Part shown: one piece after another, positions 9,081 through 16,835 of the stretch | Layout: each line of letters begins with the position of its first letter | How positions within the stretch are numbered: the first letter of the stretch is position 1 | NCBI GenBank assembly: GCA_942493045.1 | Contig: OW818665.1 | Span: 372,001 to 436,000, forward strand | DNA: 64,000 nt | Origin: Teretinema sp942493045 | Lineage (GTDB): Bacteria; Spirochaetota; Spirochaetia; Treponematales; Treponemataceae | Direction of reading: 5' to 3' | The notes under the pieces: generated by a model | What the model was told of the DNA's origin: nothing | Seen by the model: the letters and a program-made list of their open reading frames with translations, nothing else | Database searches by the model: none | Translations under genes and position numbers: made by a program

Positions 9081-10306
9081 TGAGCACACTACAGAAACTT
9101 TCTGATTTTATAAATGGCCAGAGTGATCGTATGGTCGAGCTGGAAACCCTGTTAACCGCGATACCGGCCCTGGCTCCGGAGTCCGGCGGCGACGGCGAGC
9201 TTAAAAAATGCGAGGCTTTGACCGCTTATCTGAAAAATCTCGGCTTTAGCTCTTTTGAGCGTTATGACGCGCCGGATAACCGGGTTTCCACAGGTATCCG
9301 TCCCAATTTGGTCGTGACTGTACCCGGAGCTGACAATACCCGCGCTGTCTGGTTTATGACCCATCTGGACGTCGTGCCGCCAGGAGAGCTGTCTAAATGG
9401 TCCAGCGATCCCTGGAAGGTGGTGCGCAAGGGCGACCGGCTGTACGGCCGGGGCGTTGAGGATAATCAGCAGGGCCTGGTCGCTTCGGTAATGGCCGCCC
9501 TGGCTTTTCTGGAAACCGGCACCGTTCCGCCCTGCGCTATCAAACTGCTGTTTGTAGCTGATGAAGAAGTCGGTTCGGCTTTCGGTATTCAGTATTTGCT
9601 GCGCGAGCACCAACTTTTCGGCTCCAGGGACCTGATCATCATACCGGATGGCGGAGACGATAAAGGCTCCACTATAGAAGTGGCCGAAAAAAACCTGCTG
9701 TGGTTGCGGATTACAACCCTGGGTAAGCAAACCCACGGCTCGAGGCCGGATCAGGGTGCCAATGCCCATCTGGCGGCCTGTGATCTGGCGCTGCGCCTGA
9801 ACGCTATGGAGCAGCATTTCGATAAAAAGGATCCGCTGTTCGAACCGGACCGCTCCACTTTTAATCCGACCAAAAAAGAAGCCAATGTTCCGAATATCAA
9901 TACCATTCCGGGTGAAGATGTTTTCTGTATGGACTGCCGCATTCTGCCCTGCTATCCGCTGTCGGTGGTGCGCGCCGAGGTAGCGCGTCTGGCCGCCGAG
10001 GTTGAGCAGAAGCATGGCGTGCGCATCAGCTGGACAGAGGAACAGTCCGTGGAGTCACGGGCCACCGCTGTCGATGCCCCGGTCGTAAAAGCGCTAACGG
10101 AAGCGGTGCGTCAGGTTTACGGTATTGAAGCCCGGCCCATCGGTATCGGTGGTGGAACGGTGGGCGCCTACCTGCGCAACGCCGGCTTTGACGCGGTGGT
10201 CTGGAGCCGGATGGATGAGACTGCCCATCAGAGCGATGAATACTGCCTGCTTGCCAATTTGAGCGGCGACGCCTGCGTGATGGCTGCCGTTGTGTTGGCG
10301 CTATAG
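9080..10306 (+). CDS. M20 family metallopeptidase (ArgE/DapE/PepV-like)
   Basis: 408 residues, cytoplasmic dinuclear zinc hydrolase. Metal-binding and catalytic motifs visible: MTHLDVVPPGE (about 92), GRGVEDNQQG with the bridging Asp, VADEEVGS with the catalytic Glu pair (about 160), a metal Asp in IPDGGD, and the C-terminal His in DETAHQSDEY. The family removes acyl groups or splits dipeptides; substrate specificity cannot be read from the sequence. The start overlaps the galE stop, so it is co-translated with galE. Confidence 0.88.
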   Translation: MSTLQKLSDFINGQSDRMVELETLLTAIPALAPESGGDGELKKCEALTAYLKNLGFSSFERYDAPDNRVSTGIRPNLVVTVPGADNTRAVWFMTHLDVVPPGELSKWSSDPWKVVRKGDRLYGRGVEDNQQGLVASVMAALAFLETGTVPPCAIKLLFVADEEVGSAFGIQYLLREHQLFGSRDLIIIPDGGDDKGSTIEVAEKNLLWLRITTLGKQTHGSRPDQGANAHLAACDLALRLNAMEQHFDKKDPLFEPDRSTFNPTKKEANVPNINTIPGEDVFCMDCRILPCYPLSVVRAEVARLAAEVEQKHGVRISWTEEQSVESRATAVDAPVVKALTEAVRQVYGIEARPIGIGGGTVGAYLRNAGFDAVVWSRMDETAHQSDEYCLLANLSGDACVMAAVVLAL

Positions 10307-10484
10307 GTACTGATGTAAAAGTATACAGGTACCAGCCCTAGTGTTATAAATAAGTATACAGGTTTTTTACCGTCAGTACCGTTTTTCAGTTTTAATTCTT
10401 TATAGGATATGACTTTACATAATATTCCCCCGTCTTTATGATTATTGGCACGGTATTTGCTAATAATAGGCGGGGGATAAAAAA
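10307..10484 (+). other. Intergenic region upstream of the sigma gene
   Basis: 178 bp, locally AT-rich. The only clear signal is the sigma-54 promoter at 10445-10461. No convincing sigma-70 boxes sit at an appropriate distance from the start codon, and no terminator is seen after the M20 gene. Confidence 0.5.
10445..10461 (+). promoter_or_regulatory. Sigma-54 (RpoN) -24/-12 promoter
   Basis: TTGGCACGGTATTTGCT matches the RpoN consensus TGGCAC-N5-TTGCW exactly. The invariant GG (10447-10448) and GC (10459-10460) are separated by 10 bp, as required. Transcription would start near 10472, giving a 13-nt leader that contains GGGGG as a ribosome-binding site 8 nt before the ATG at 10485. It was the only match noticed when reading both strands of the window by eye. 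Confidence 0.75.
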
Positions 10485-11312
10485 ATGTATGACTGCGATT
10501 CAATTAGCGAGTATTTACGGGAGATCAGGAAGTATCCATTGCTGGACTTTCAACAGGAAATCGAATTGTCCAAGCGCATTCAGGACGGCGATATAGCCGC
10601 GCACCGCACCCTGATCGAATCTAATCTGCGCCTGGTGGTCAATGTCGCCCGCCGCTATTCCAACAATGACTGTGAATTGATGGATATTGTCCAGGAAGGC
10701 AATCTGGGACTGATTACCGCCGCGCAAAAGTATGAATTTTCATTCAATGTGCGCTTTTCAACCTATGCCTGCTGGTGGATTCAGCAGTCGATTACCCGGG
10801 CTCTGGCTAACAAACGCCGCATGATCCGTCTGCCCTTCCGCAAGGAAGAACTGGTTACCCGCGTAAAGAAGACATCTTCTGAACTTTTTCAGCGTCTCTC
10901 CCGCAACCCCACCCATGCCGAGATAGCTGAAGAAATGATGATCAGTTCTGATGAAGTAGCCGATATCCTGCGTTATTCCAATACTATTACCAGCCTGGAT
11001 GTTGAAATTGATACTGATGAATCAGTCTGCTTGAAGGATCTGATTTCCGATTCCACCTGGGATCCTGAGACTATGTTTATGAAGAAGTATACACACGAGT
11101 GCATGGAAGAAATTCTTTCATCACTTAAAGATAGCGAACGCGAGGTTATCGTAAAGCGGTATAATCTCAATAATGGTGAAAGGAGCATGACACTGAAGGC
11201 CATAGGCCGTGAAAGTGGCGTCTCGGCAGAAACCATTCGGCAGATTGAGTTGCGGGCCCTGAAAAAGCTCCGCGCCAATTCCTCGGCAATTCGCGAATCT
11301 GTGTACTGTTGA
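10485..11312 (+). CDS. RNA polymerase sigma-70 family factor (RpoD/RpoS/RpoH-like)
   Basis: 275 residues. Region 1.2 (SISEYLREIRKYPLL), region 2 (SNLRLVVNVARRY ... FSTYACWWIQQSITRAL) for -10 recognition and core binding, region 3, and a region 4 helix-turn-helix (LKAIGRESGVSAETIRQIE) for -35 recognition are all present. It lacks the long region 1.1 of the housekeeping RpoD, so it is an alternative factor resembling RpoS or RpoH in size. The sigma-54 promoter upstream suggests control by RpoN plus an enhancer-binding protein not encoded here. The stop overlaps the -35 box of the next gene. Confidence 0.9.
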   Translation: MYDCDSISEYLREIRKYPLLDFQQEIELSKRIQDGDIAAHRTLIESNLRLVVNVARRYSNNDCELMDIVQEGNLGLITAAQKYEFSFNVRFSTYACWWIQQSITRALANKRRMIRLPFRKEELVTRVKKTSSELFQRLSRNPTHAEIAEEMMISSDEVADILRYSNTITSLDVEIDTDESVCLKDLISDSTWDPETMFMKKYTHECMEEILSSLKDSEREVIVKRYNLNNGERSMTLKAIGRESGVSAETIRQIELRALKKLRANSSAIRESVYC

Positions 11313-11337
11313 CACCTGACCGTTCAGTCTTTATGCT
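11309..11337 (+). promoter_or_regulatory. Promoter predicting a (near-)leaderless yibQ-like mRNA
   Basis: TTGACA (11309-11314), 17-bp spacer, TATGCT (11332-11337), then 9 nt to the ATG at 11347. The predicted start point is about 11344, leaving a leader of at most 3 nt. No Shine-Dalgarno is present. The -35 contains the TGA stop codon of the sigma gene. Confidence 0.6.
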
Positions 11338-11346
11338 GTTTCTTGA

Positions 11347-12417
11347 ATGAAAGGCATAAAGGCTGAACGCAGGAAGAAGCCGGCTACCGGCAGACCGAAA
11401 ACTACCAGAAAAAGAAAATCCCGAAAGAACCATACCCGCACCAATATTATGCTGCTGGCCGTCATAGCCGGCGTATGCGCCGCCTTACTGTACATCCGGC
11501 ACATTCAGGAGATCCCGGCACCGCGGCAGACCGCTCTGGTGAAACCCGCTGTGGACGGTAACGCCACGGGAACGGCGGCAGCTGTTGAAAAACCGGCTTC
11601 GGCCGTCAGTGGGCCTGCGGAGCGGCCCTCCGGCACAGTCGCGCGGCCGGCACCTGAACCACCGCCATTCAAACCCGCGCTTCAGCCGGTAGGTCCGGTC
11701 GCCGCTCCGCCTCAAAAGCCGGTTCCGGTTCCGCCGAAGGGTAAGCTGATCTTTGTCTTTGACGATGCCGGACATAATCTGGCTCAGCTGAAGCCCTTCC
11801 TGGAACTGCCCTTTCCCTGCACTATTGCCGTTTTACCGGGTTTACAGTATTCTGCTGAAGCTGCCCGCCTTTCCAGACGGGCCGGCAAGGAAGTAATCCT
11901 GCATCAGCCGATGCAGGCCTTGAATTTCGCGCTGGATCCCGGACCCGGCGCGATTAAACCTGGGATGACCAGGGAGCAGATTCACGCGGTAATCCGCGAA
12001 AACCTCTCTGAGGTCGGACCGGTTACCGGATTGAATAATCATGAAGGTTCGTATATTACCGCCGATCGGCTTTCAATGCAGGCGGTTTTTGATATTATAG
12101 AAGAAGCGGGGATTTATTTTCTCGATTCCCGCACAAATGCGGATACCGTCGCTCCGGCTCTGGCAGGCGAGCGCGGAATCCGGTTATGGGAGCGCGCAGT
12201 GTTTTTGGACAATAGCCAGGACCGCGCATCGATTATCGATGCGGTTCAAAATGGCATGAAGATAGCGGAGCGCAAGGGCGCCGCCATAATGATCGGGCAT
12301 ATCTGGTCCAATGACCTGGCTGCCGTATTAACCGAAATGTATCCGGAATTGGCCCGCCAGGGATTTTCCCTGTCCACCATTGCCCAGATAGCCGTCAGCG
12401 GAGATATTGAGGAATGA
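11347..12417 (+). CDS. Divergent polysaccharide deacetylase family protein (YibQ-like)
   Basis: 356 residues. A basic N-terminus is followed by one membrane helix (about 35-53), a Pro/Ala-rich stretch (about 55-130) that could span the periplasm, and a YibQ-type divergent polysaccharide deacetylase domain (about 135-345). Motifs include FVFDDAGHN, AVLPGLQYS, ILHQPMQ, GLNNHEGS, FLDSRTNADT and IMIGHIWSN. The fold is shared with NodB deacetylases; the enzymatic activity of this subfamily is unproven. The last 4 bases overlap tsaD (ATGA). Confidence 0.85.
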   Translation: MKGIKAERRKKPATGRPKTTRKRKSRKNHTRTNIMLLAVIAGVCAALLYIRHIQEIPAPRQTALVKPAVDGNATGTAAAVEKPASAVSGPAERPSGTVARPAPEPPPFKPALQPVGPVAAPPQKPVPVPPKGKLIFVFDDAGHNLAQLKPFLELPFPCTIAVLPGLQYSAEAARLSRRAGKEVILHQPMQALNFALDPGPGAIKPGMTREQIHAVIRENLSEVGPVTGLNNHEGSYITADRLSMQAVFDIIEEAGIYFLDSRTNADTVAPALAGERGIRLWERAVFLDNSQDRASIIDAVQNGMKIAERKGAAIMIGHIWSNDLAAVLTEMYPELARQGFSLSTIAQIAVSGDIEE

Positions 12418-13442
12418 TAATTCTCGGTATCGAGAGTTCCTGCGATGAAACCGCGGCCGCGGTTGTAGCGGACGGCCGGCGCATTTTAAGCAATGTGGTG
12501 GCCACCCAGATTCCCTTTCATCAGATGTATAACGGAGTGGTGCCGGAAATCGCCAGCCGCAAGCATACCGAGTGGATTCTGCCCGTGGTACGGCAGGCTC
12601 TGTCCGAGGCCGGCTGCGGTATGGAAGGTATTGACGGTATCGCCGTAACTTCGCGTCCCGGCCTGATGGGCGCCCTGCTGGTCGGTTTAACCTTTGCCAA
12701 GACCCTCGCCCGGGCCACCGGCAAACCCTTTATCGCGGTAAACCACATGCTGGCCCATCTCTACGCCTCCCATCTTTCGGCCGATATTCCCTATCCTTAT
12801 ATAGGTCTGCTGGTTTCCGGCGGACACTCCATCATCTGCAGGGTGTCCGGTTTTGACCAGATCGAGGTGATGGGAACCACCATGGATGACGCGGTCGGAG
12901 AAGCCTTCGACAAGGTGGCTAAGTTCTATAACTTTGGATATCCCGGCGGGGCGGTGATTGACCGTCTGGCCAAAAACGGTAACCCCCTTGCGGCCCGCTT
13001 TCCGATGCCCACCCTGAACAAGGGCGATCATCTCTATGACGTTTCCTATTCCGGATTAAAGACGGCCGTGATTAACCAGATTGATCAGTTTTGGAATCCG
13101 GCTTTTGAGAAAACTCCCGAAAACATCGCGGCCGCCTTTCAGGACGCGGCGGTGAAGACGCTGTTAACCCGCCTGCTGCGGGCGGTGGATGACACCGGAC
13201 TGACTACCATTGTGGCCGGCGGCGGCGTGGCCGCTAATTCCCGGCTGAGGGAACTGCTGGCTGAAAGAAAGGAATTGACCTGTATTTTCCCGCCCCTGAA
13301 TCTCTGTACCGACAACGGAGCCATGATCGCCGGTCTCGGCTATCAGTATCTGTCCCGCGGCGAGCGCAGTCCCTGGTCCGAGAACGCCAGCGCCAGGGTG
13401 CAGGGCTTCCGCAAAACCGGCCGGCCGGCCGCTGCTCGTTGA
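12414..13442 (+). CDS. tsaD: tRNA N6-adenosine threonylcarbamoyltransferase TsaD
   Basis: 342 residues. Transfers the threonylcarbamoyl group to A37 of ANN-decoding tRNAs, together with TsaB and TsaE. The start MIILGIESSCDETAAA and the metal-binding HxxxH in NHMLAHLYASH (about 110-116) are diagnostic. Nucleotide-binding motifs LLVSGGHS, MDDAVGEAFDKVAK, GGGVAANSRLR and CTDNGAMIAGLGY are intact. Length is normal. Translationally coupled to the upstream deacetylase gene. Confidence 0.97.
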   Translation: MIILGIESSCDETAAAVVADGRRILSNVVATQIPFHQMYNGVVPEIASRKHTEWILPVVRQALSEAGCGMEGIDGIAVTSRPGLMGALLVGLTFAKTLARATGKPFIAVNHMLAHLYASHLSADIPYPYIGLLVSGGHSIICRVSGFDQIEVMGTTMDDAVGEAFDKVAKFYNFGYPGGAVIDRLAKNGNPLAARFPMPTLNKGDHLYDVSYSGLKTAVINQIDQFWNPAFEKTPENIAAAFQDAAVKTLLTRLLRAVDDTGLTTIVAGGGVAANSRLRELLAERKELTCIFPPLNLCTDNGAMIAGLGYQYLSRGERSPWSENASARVQGFRKTGRPAAAR

Positions 13443-13467
13443 CCAAACCGGGCGCTTGTACTACTAT
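13439..13467 (+). promoter_or_regulatory. Promoter predicting a leaderless apt mRNA
   Basis: TTGACC (13439-13444), 17-bp spacer, TACTAT (13462-13467), then exactly 6 nt (TTCTCC) to the ATG at 13474. Predicted +1 is the A of that ATG. There is no Shine-Dalgarno. The -35 starts within the tsaD stop codon region. Confidence 0.65.
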
Positions 13468-13473
13468 TTCTCC

Positions 13474-14007
13474 ATGAAAGCTGATTTTTCCCTCGATCAA
13501 GTTATCCGAAAAATCCCCGATTTTCCGAAGCCGGGGATCTTGTTTTATGATATCACCGGTATTCTGGTGAACCCGCCGGCCTTCCGCTACTGCATCGACC
13601 AGATGGTGCGTATGTACAAGAAAGAGCACATTGACGCCATAGCGGCCATTGAATCGCGGGGTTTTGTGTTCGCGGCGCCCTTTGCCGAACGCATGGGTAT
13701 TCCGCTGATCCTGATCCGTAAAAAAGGCAAGCTCCCCGGAAAAACCTGGTCCTGTCAGTATGCCCTGGAATACGGCAGCGCCGAGCTGGAAGTACACCGC
13801 GATGACGTGCATCAGGGGCAGCGGGTGCTGGTGATGGACGACCTGATAGCCACCGGCGGCACGCTCAATGCCGCAAAAAATGTGCTGGAGCAGGGCGGGG
13901 CTACGGTTACCGGCTTTTTCGGCGTGGTCGGTCTGCCCTTCCTCAATTACAGCCGGGTACTCGGTGACACTCCGGTGCAGACTCTGGTGGAATACTACGG
14001 AGAGTAG
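13474..14007 (+). CDS. apt: Adenine phosphoribosyltransferase
   Basis: 177 residues. Salvages adenine to AMP with PRPP. Diagnostic motifs are the N-terminal IRKIPDFPKPGILFYDIT, IESRGFVFAAPFA, LIRKKGKLPG, and the PRPP-binding loop VLVMDDLIATGGT (about 118-130). The ATG at 13474 gives the standard family N-terminus; an in-frame TTG at 13456 would add six residues lying inside the promoter and is rejected. Confidence 0.96.
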   Translation: MKADFSLDQVIRKIPDFPKPGILFYDITGILVNPPAFRYCIDQMVRMYKKEHIDAIAAIESRGFVFAAPFAERMGIPLILIRKKGKLPGKTWSCQYALEYGSAELEVHRDDVHQGQRVLVMDDLIATGGTLNAAKNVLEQGGATVTGFFGVVGLPFLNYSRVLGDTPVQTLVEYYGE

Positions 14008-14031
14008 GGCTGGCCGCTGAGCTGTTTCCTA

Positions 14032-14060
14032 TTGACAAAAAAGAGCGGGAGTGGTACTTT
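14032..14060 (+). promoter_or_regulatory. Promoter of the tRNA-Gln/tRNA-Glu unit
   Basis: TTGACA (14032-14037), 17-bp spacer, TACTTT (14055-14060). Predicted start near 14067, 9 nt before the mature tRNA-Gln 5' end. Confidence 0.75.
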
Positions 14061-14075
14061 TCTCCTCGCACTCAT

Positions 14076-14146
14076 TCCCCGGTTGTGTAATGGTAGCACT
14101 ACAGATTCTGATTCTGTTTGTGGGGGTTCGAATCCTCCCTGGGGAA
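14076..14146 (+). tRNA. tRNA-Gln (anticodon CTG)
   Basis: Acceptor TCCCCGG pairs with CTGGGGA. The anticodon stem ACAGA/TCTGT encloses the loop TTCTGAT, giving anticodon CTG, which reads CAG. The T-arm GGGGG-TTCGAAT-CCTCC has the usual TTCGA (one G:T pair). The 3' CCA is not encoded. Confidence 0.93.
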
Positions 14147-14152
14147 AGTTAT

Positions 14153-14224
14153 GGTCCCTTCGTCTATCGGTTAGGACCGGAGATTCTCAATCTTCAAAGA
14201 CGGGTTCGATTCCCGTAGGGACCG
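14153..14224 (+). tRNA. tRNA-Glu (anticodon CTC)
   Basis: Acceptor GGTCCCT pairs with AGGGACC. The anticodon stem GGAGA/TCTTC encloses the loop TTCTCAA, giving anticodon CTC, which reads GAG. The T-arm is CGGGTTCGATTCCCG. It lies 6 nt after tRNA-Gln in the same transcript. The 3' CCA is not encoded. Confidence 0.92.
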
Positions 14225-14254
14225 TAAAAAAGCTGCCATACGGCGGCTTTTTTT
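14225..14254 (+). terminator. Rho-independent terminator of the tRNA-Gln/Glu unit
   Basis: Stem AGCTGCC/GGCGGCT with loop ATAC, flanked by A-run and T-run (T7). Confidence 0.85.
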
Positions 14255-14355
14255 ATCGGCGCACCGTCTTTGCCTGCCTCCAGCCGCCGCGTCGCGGTAA
14301 TCCGCCTTAATAAAAAGACTCGCTTTTTTTCACGGATTCGGTCATACTGTTCAGG

Positions 14356-16053
14356 ATGGAAAAGAATCTGAACACCTTTGAACGTCTTGTGCTCACCATG
14401 AAATCCTCCGAGCGGCAGGACCTGCTGCGGCGCATTGCCGAGGTTTCAGAGGCCGAAAGCGACCGTCAGCCTTCCCGTCCGCTGGTTAGTGAGCCGGTCA
14501 GCGCTTTGATCCAGGGTTTAAGCAGTGAGCCTTTTATTGTCCGGCTGTGGTTCACGGTGCGGGCTTTTTTTTCCTCCACCACACCTGCCCATTTATACAC
14601 TGAAAGTCTGGTTGCCCGGCTCGGTAAGGATTTGCACCGCAATTTCCCCCTGTTTATTGATACCAAGCAATCGGTTTTGCAAAAAGATTTTTATGAGCAG
14701 CTGCTGCTGCTCAAGCAGACCGCTTCTTTTTTTTCCGGCCTGCTCGCTTCCTGCGAGGACGATAAAGGCGGCTTTTACGTCTTTCTCGGCTCGATGATCA
14801 TGACTTCCACGGACGAGCGCATCATTGCCGAAACCGATCCTCTGACCGCCGGCCGGACCGATGAATCCAGCACCGATCAACGCCTTTCCCTGCTGCGCAA
14901 GCTCGATTCCATTCTGTCACTTATTCCGGAAGACGAACGCAGCCGTATGTACCAGGCGGCCCAGAGCATCGAATGGATCAAGGCCTTCTGCTCCATATCC
15001 TTTGACCGGATGCTGCTGCGTTTTAACACCTACGGCCAGCGAACAGTCTGTCCCCTGGATAGCGTTTCCGATGAATTGCGTTTTTTAGCCCGGGTGCTTT
15101 CCAGCGCCAGGCGTATTCCGGTGATTCTGCTGGAAGCGATGCATCTGTTTACGGTGCAGGAGCGCGTTCAGGATCCGCGTTTTGACCTGGAAACGGAATG
15201 TACAGCCTTTGTTACCAAAGCCGGCGCCTATCTGGCCAATATCAAGTCTTTCCGGAACGTCATACCCATTAATGACATCGTCCGGTTTACGCTCCGTGAT
15301 GTAGCCTGGAAGCCGAATCCGGTAGAAGGCGGAGAAGACTGGTTTGTGGTTTTCAAGAATGCCTGGAAAAAACGCTTTGACCAGAAGTGGGGCCTGTGGC
15401 AGCGCCATCACCGCCGCGCCCAGGTGATTAAAAGCATTCTTTATTATTTAGGTTCCGAGGAATTGCCGAAGCTGGAATATCATCCCTGGGAAAATCTCTG
15501 GGTGCCGCTGACCTTTAACCGGGAAATGTCGCTTGGTTTTATTAAGGCCTTTTTCTCATCTGTTTATCCTGAACTGATTCTGCGCCAGCTGAAAGTAGTG
15601 CTGATTGAGGGTGAGTTTTACCGCCGGGAAAATTTGAATGAATACACCGACACCTACAATACTCTGGAGCACATGCAGCATGAAATAAGCCTGTTCGAAA
15701 CTCGGCTCTCGCCCAAAGGCGATATCGGCGAAGGTTTTGAGCTGGTCAAGCGCGAGAAGATGGCTACTACCAAGGGCAAGGCCCGTCTGGATAATCTGAT
15801 GATGTCCTTGGAATCTACCGCCGACGATATTGTTTCCCGGCTGACCGCCGCCTTCCGAACCATGGACTTGCTGCTCGGCGGAATTCTGGGCATTGCCCGC
15901 GGCGGACAGTATGAAACCCTGGTTAATATGGCTTCGCTGCAGGGCAAAGCCAATGATAAGTTTCGTCAGCAGCTGGCTAAGGCCCGCGAACTGATGAATA
16001 CCGCCGGCGCCCTGCTGGGAGACGCCGAGGTAGTTGAAAAGGAAGGCCTGTGA
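14356..16053 (+). CDS. Spirochaete protein resembling the DUF5312 family
   Basis: 565 residues, no signal peptide and no membrane segment, so probably cytoplasmic. It is largely alpha-helical. The N-terminal part (FERLVLTMKSSERQDLLRRI) and the region around residues 55-75 (EPFIVRLWFTVRAFFSST) resemble treponemal DUF5312 proteins; this is recalled family knowledge and was not tested. Function is unknown. A CATACT box lies 7 nt upstream of the ATG without a good -35. The stop overlaps the following gene by 4 bases, suggesting joint expression with the YfiH protein. Confidence 0.7.
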   Translation: MEKNLNTFERLVLTMKSSERQDLLRRIAEVSEAESDRQPSRPLVSEPVSALIQGLSSEPFIVRLWFTVRAFFSSTTPAHLYTESLVARLGKDLHRNFPLFIDTKQSVLQKDFYEQLLLLKQTASFFSGLLASCEDDKGGFYVFLGSMIMTSTDERIIAETDPLTAGRTDESSTDQRLSLLRKLDSILSLIPEDERSRMYQAAQSIEWIKAFCSISFDRMLLRFNTYGQRTVCPLDSVSDELRFLARVLSSARRIPVILLEAMHLFTVQERVQDPRFDLETECTAFVTKAGAYLANIKSFRNVIPINDIVRFTLRDVAWKPNPVEGGEDWFVVFKNAWKKRFDQKWGLWQRHHRRAQVIKSILYYLGSEELPKLEYHPWENLWVPLTFNREMSLGFIKAFFSSVYPELILRQLKVVLIEGEFYRRENLNEYTDTYNTLEHMQHEISLFETRLSPKGDIGEGFELVKREKMATTKGKARLDNLMMSLESTADDIVSRLTAAFRTMDLLLGGILGIARGGQYETLVNMASLQGKANDKFRQQLAKARELMNTAGALLGDAEVVEKEGL

Positions 16054-16778
16054 ATCCGGTAGAGTTCTTTCCTTTTGCGATTGAGGGCGGTCCGGAATGC
16101 GGTCTTACCCTGAAGGCCTGCGGACCGATGAAAGTAGGCGTGAATGATGAAAACAGAATGCGGGTTTTCCGCTCGCTGGGTATTGCCATGGAGGACCTTG
16201 TTTCGGTTACCCAGATTCATTCGCGCATTACCCGGGTGGCCGACTCTGTGCTCACTTTACGGGACCGGCCCGAGGGGGACGGCATCATCACCCGGAACCG
16301 GTCGCTTATTCCTTCAATCACCGTAGCCGACTGCATGCCGATTTTTCTTTTTGATCCGGTAACAGCCTGTTTCGGGGTGTTGCACTCCGGCTGGCGGGGA
16401 ACGGGTATAGTCCGCACCGCTTTTGACATTGCCGAGGATGAGTGGGGCGCCCGGGCCGCTGATTTTTTTGTAATTCTCGGTCCGCATGTGCGGTCCTGCT
16501 GTTATACGGTAGATGAGGAACGCGCTGAATATTTTAAAAGCTCCTTCGGCGCTGACTGCATCGAGGCCGACAGCGCCCGCGCGGCAGCCGGAAGTCAGTG
16601 GCCCTGGCGACTGTCCCTGGAAAGAGCCAACCGTAACCTGCTGCTCAGCCTGGGCGTTCAGGCGGACCACATTACCTCCTCCAGCGGCTGCACGGCTTGC
16701 AATGAACAGTACGGTTCCTGCCGCCGCGAAGGCGGCGCTGAGTTTACGCATATGGCCGCCTTTATCCGCTGGCATTGA
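16050..16778 (+). CDS. YfiH/PgeF-type laccase-domain protein (purine nucleoside phosphorylase or peptidoglycan editing factor)
   Basis: 242 residues, starting at GTG 16050 inside the preceding gene. Metal-site motifs of the family are present: TQIHSRITRVAD, VADCMPIFLFDP (Cys), and VLHSGWRGTGIV (His). The C-terminal CTACNEQYGSCRREG is typical. Family members are reported either as zinc-dependent purine nucleoside phosphorylases or as factors limiting mis-incorporation into peptidoglycan precursors. The older annotation 'polyphenol oxidase' is less likely. Confidence 0.88.
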   Translation: MNPVEFFPFAIEGGPECGLTLKACGPMKVGVNDENRMRVFRSLGIAMEDLVSVTQIHSRITRVADSVLTLRDRPEGDGIITRNRSLIPSITVADCMPIFLFDPVTACFGVLHSGWRGTGIVRTAFDIAEDEWGARAADFFVILGPHVRSCCYTVDEERAEYFKSSFGADCIEADSARAAAGSQWPWRLSLERANRNLLLSLGVQADHITSSSGCTACNEQYGSCRREGGAEFTHMAAFIRWH

Positions 16779-16803
16779 ACAGCAGCGTCTTTTTCGCTAG
16801 AAT
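16775..16803 (+). promoter_or_regulatory. Promoter of argS
   Basis: TTGAAC (16775-16780), 17-bp spacer, TAGAAT (16798-16803). The leader of about 26 nt carries AGGGAG ahead of the ATG at 16836. This is a conventional leadered gene, useful as a contrast to the leaderless set. Confidence 0.7.
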
Positions 16804-16835
16804 TACCCCTGATCACACCGACAGGGAGAAAATTA

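Noticed and set aside
13456..13473. TTG start for apt at 13456
   Set aside because: It lies inside the promoter and adds six residues not found in the family; the ATG at 13474 gives the normal N-terminus.
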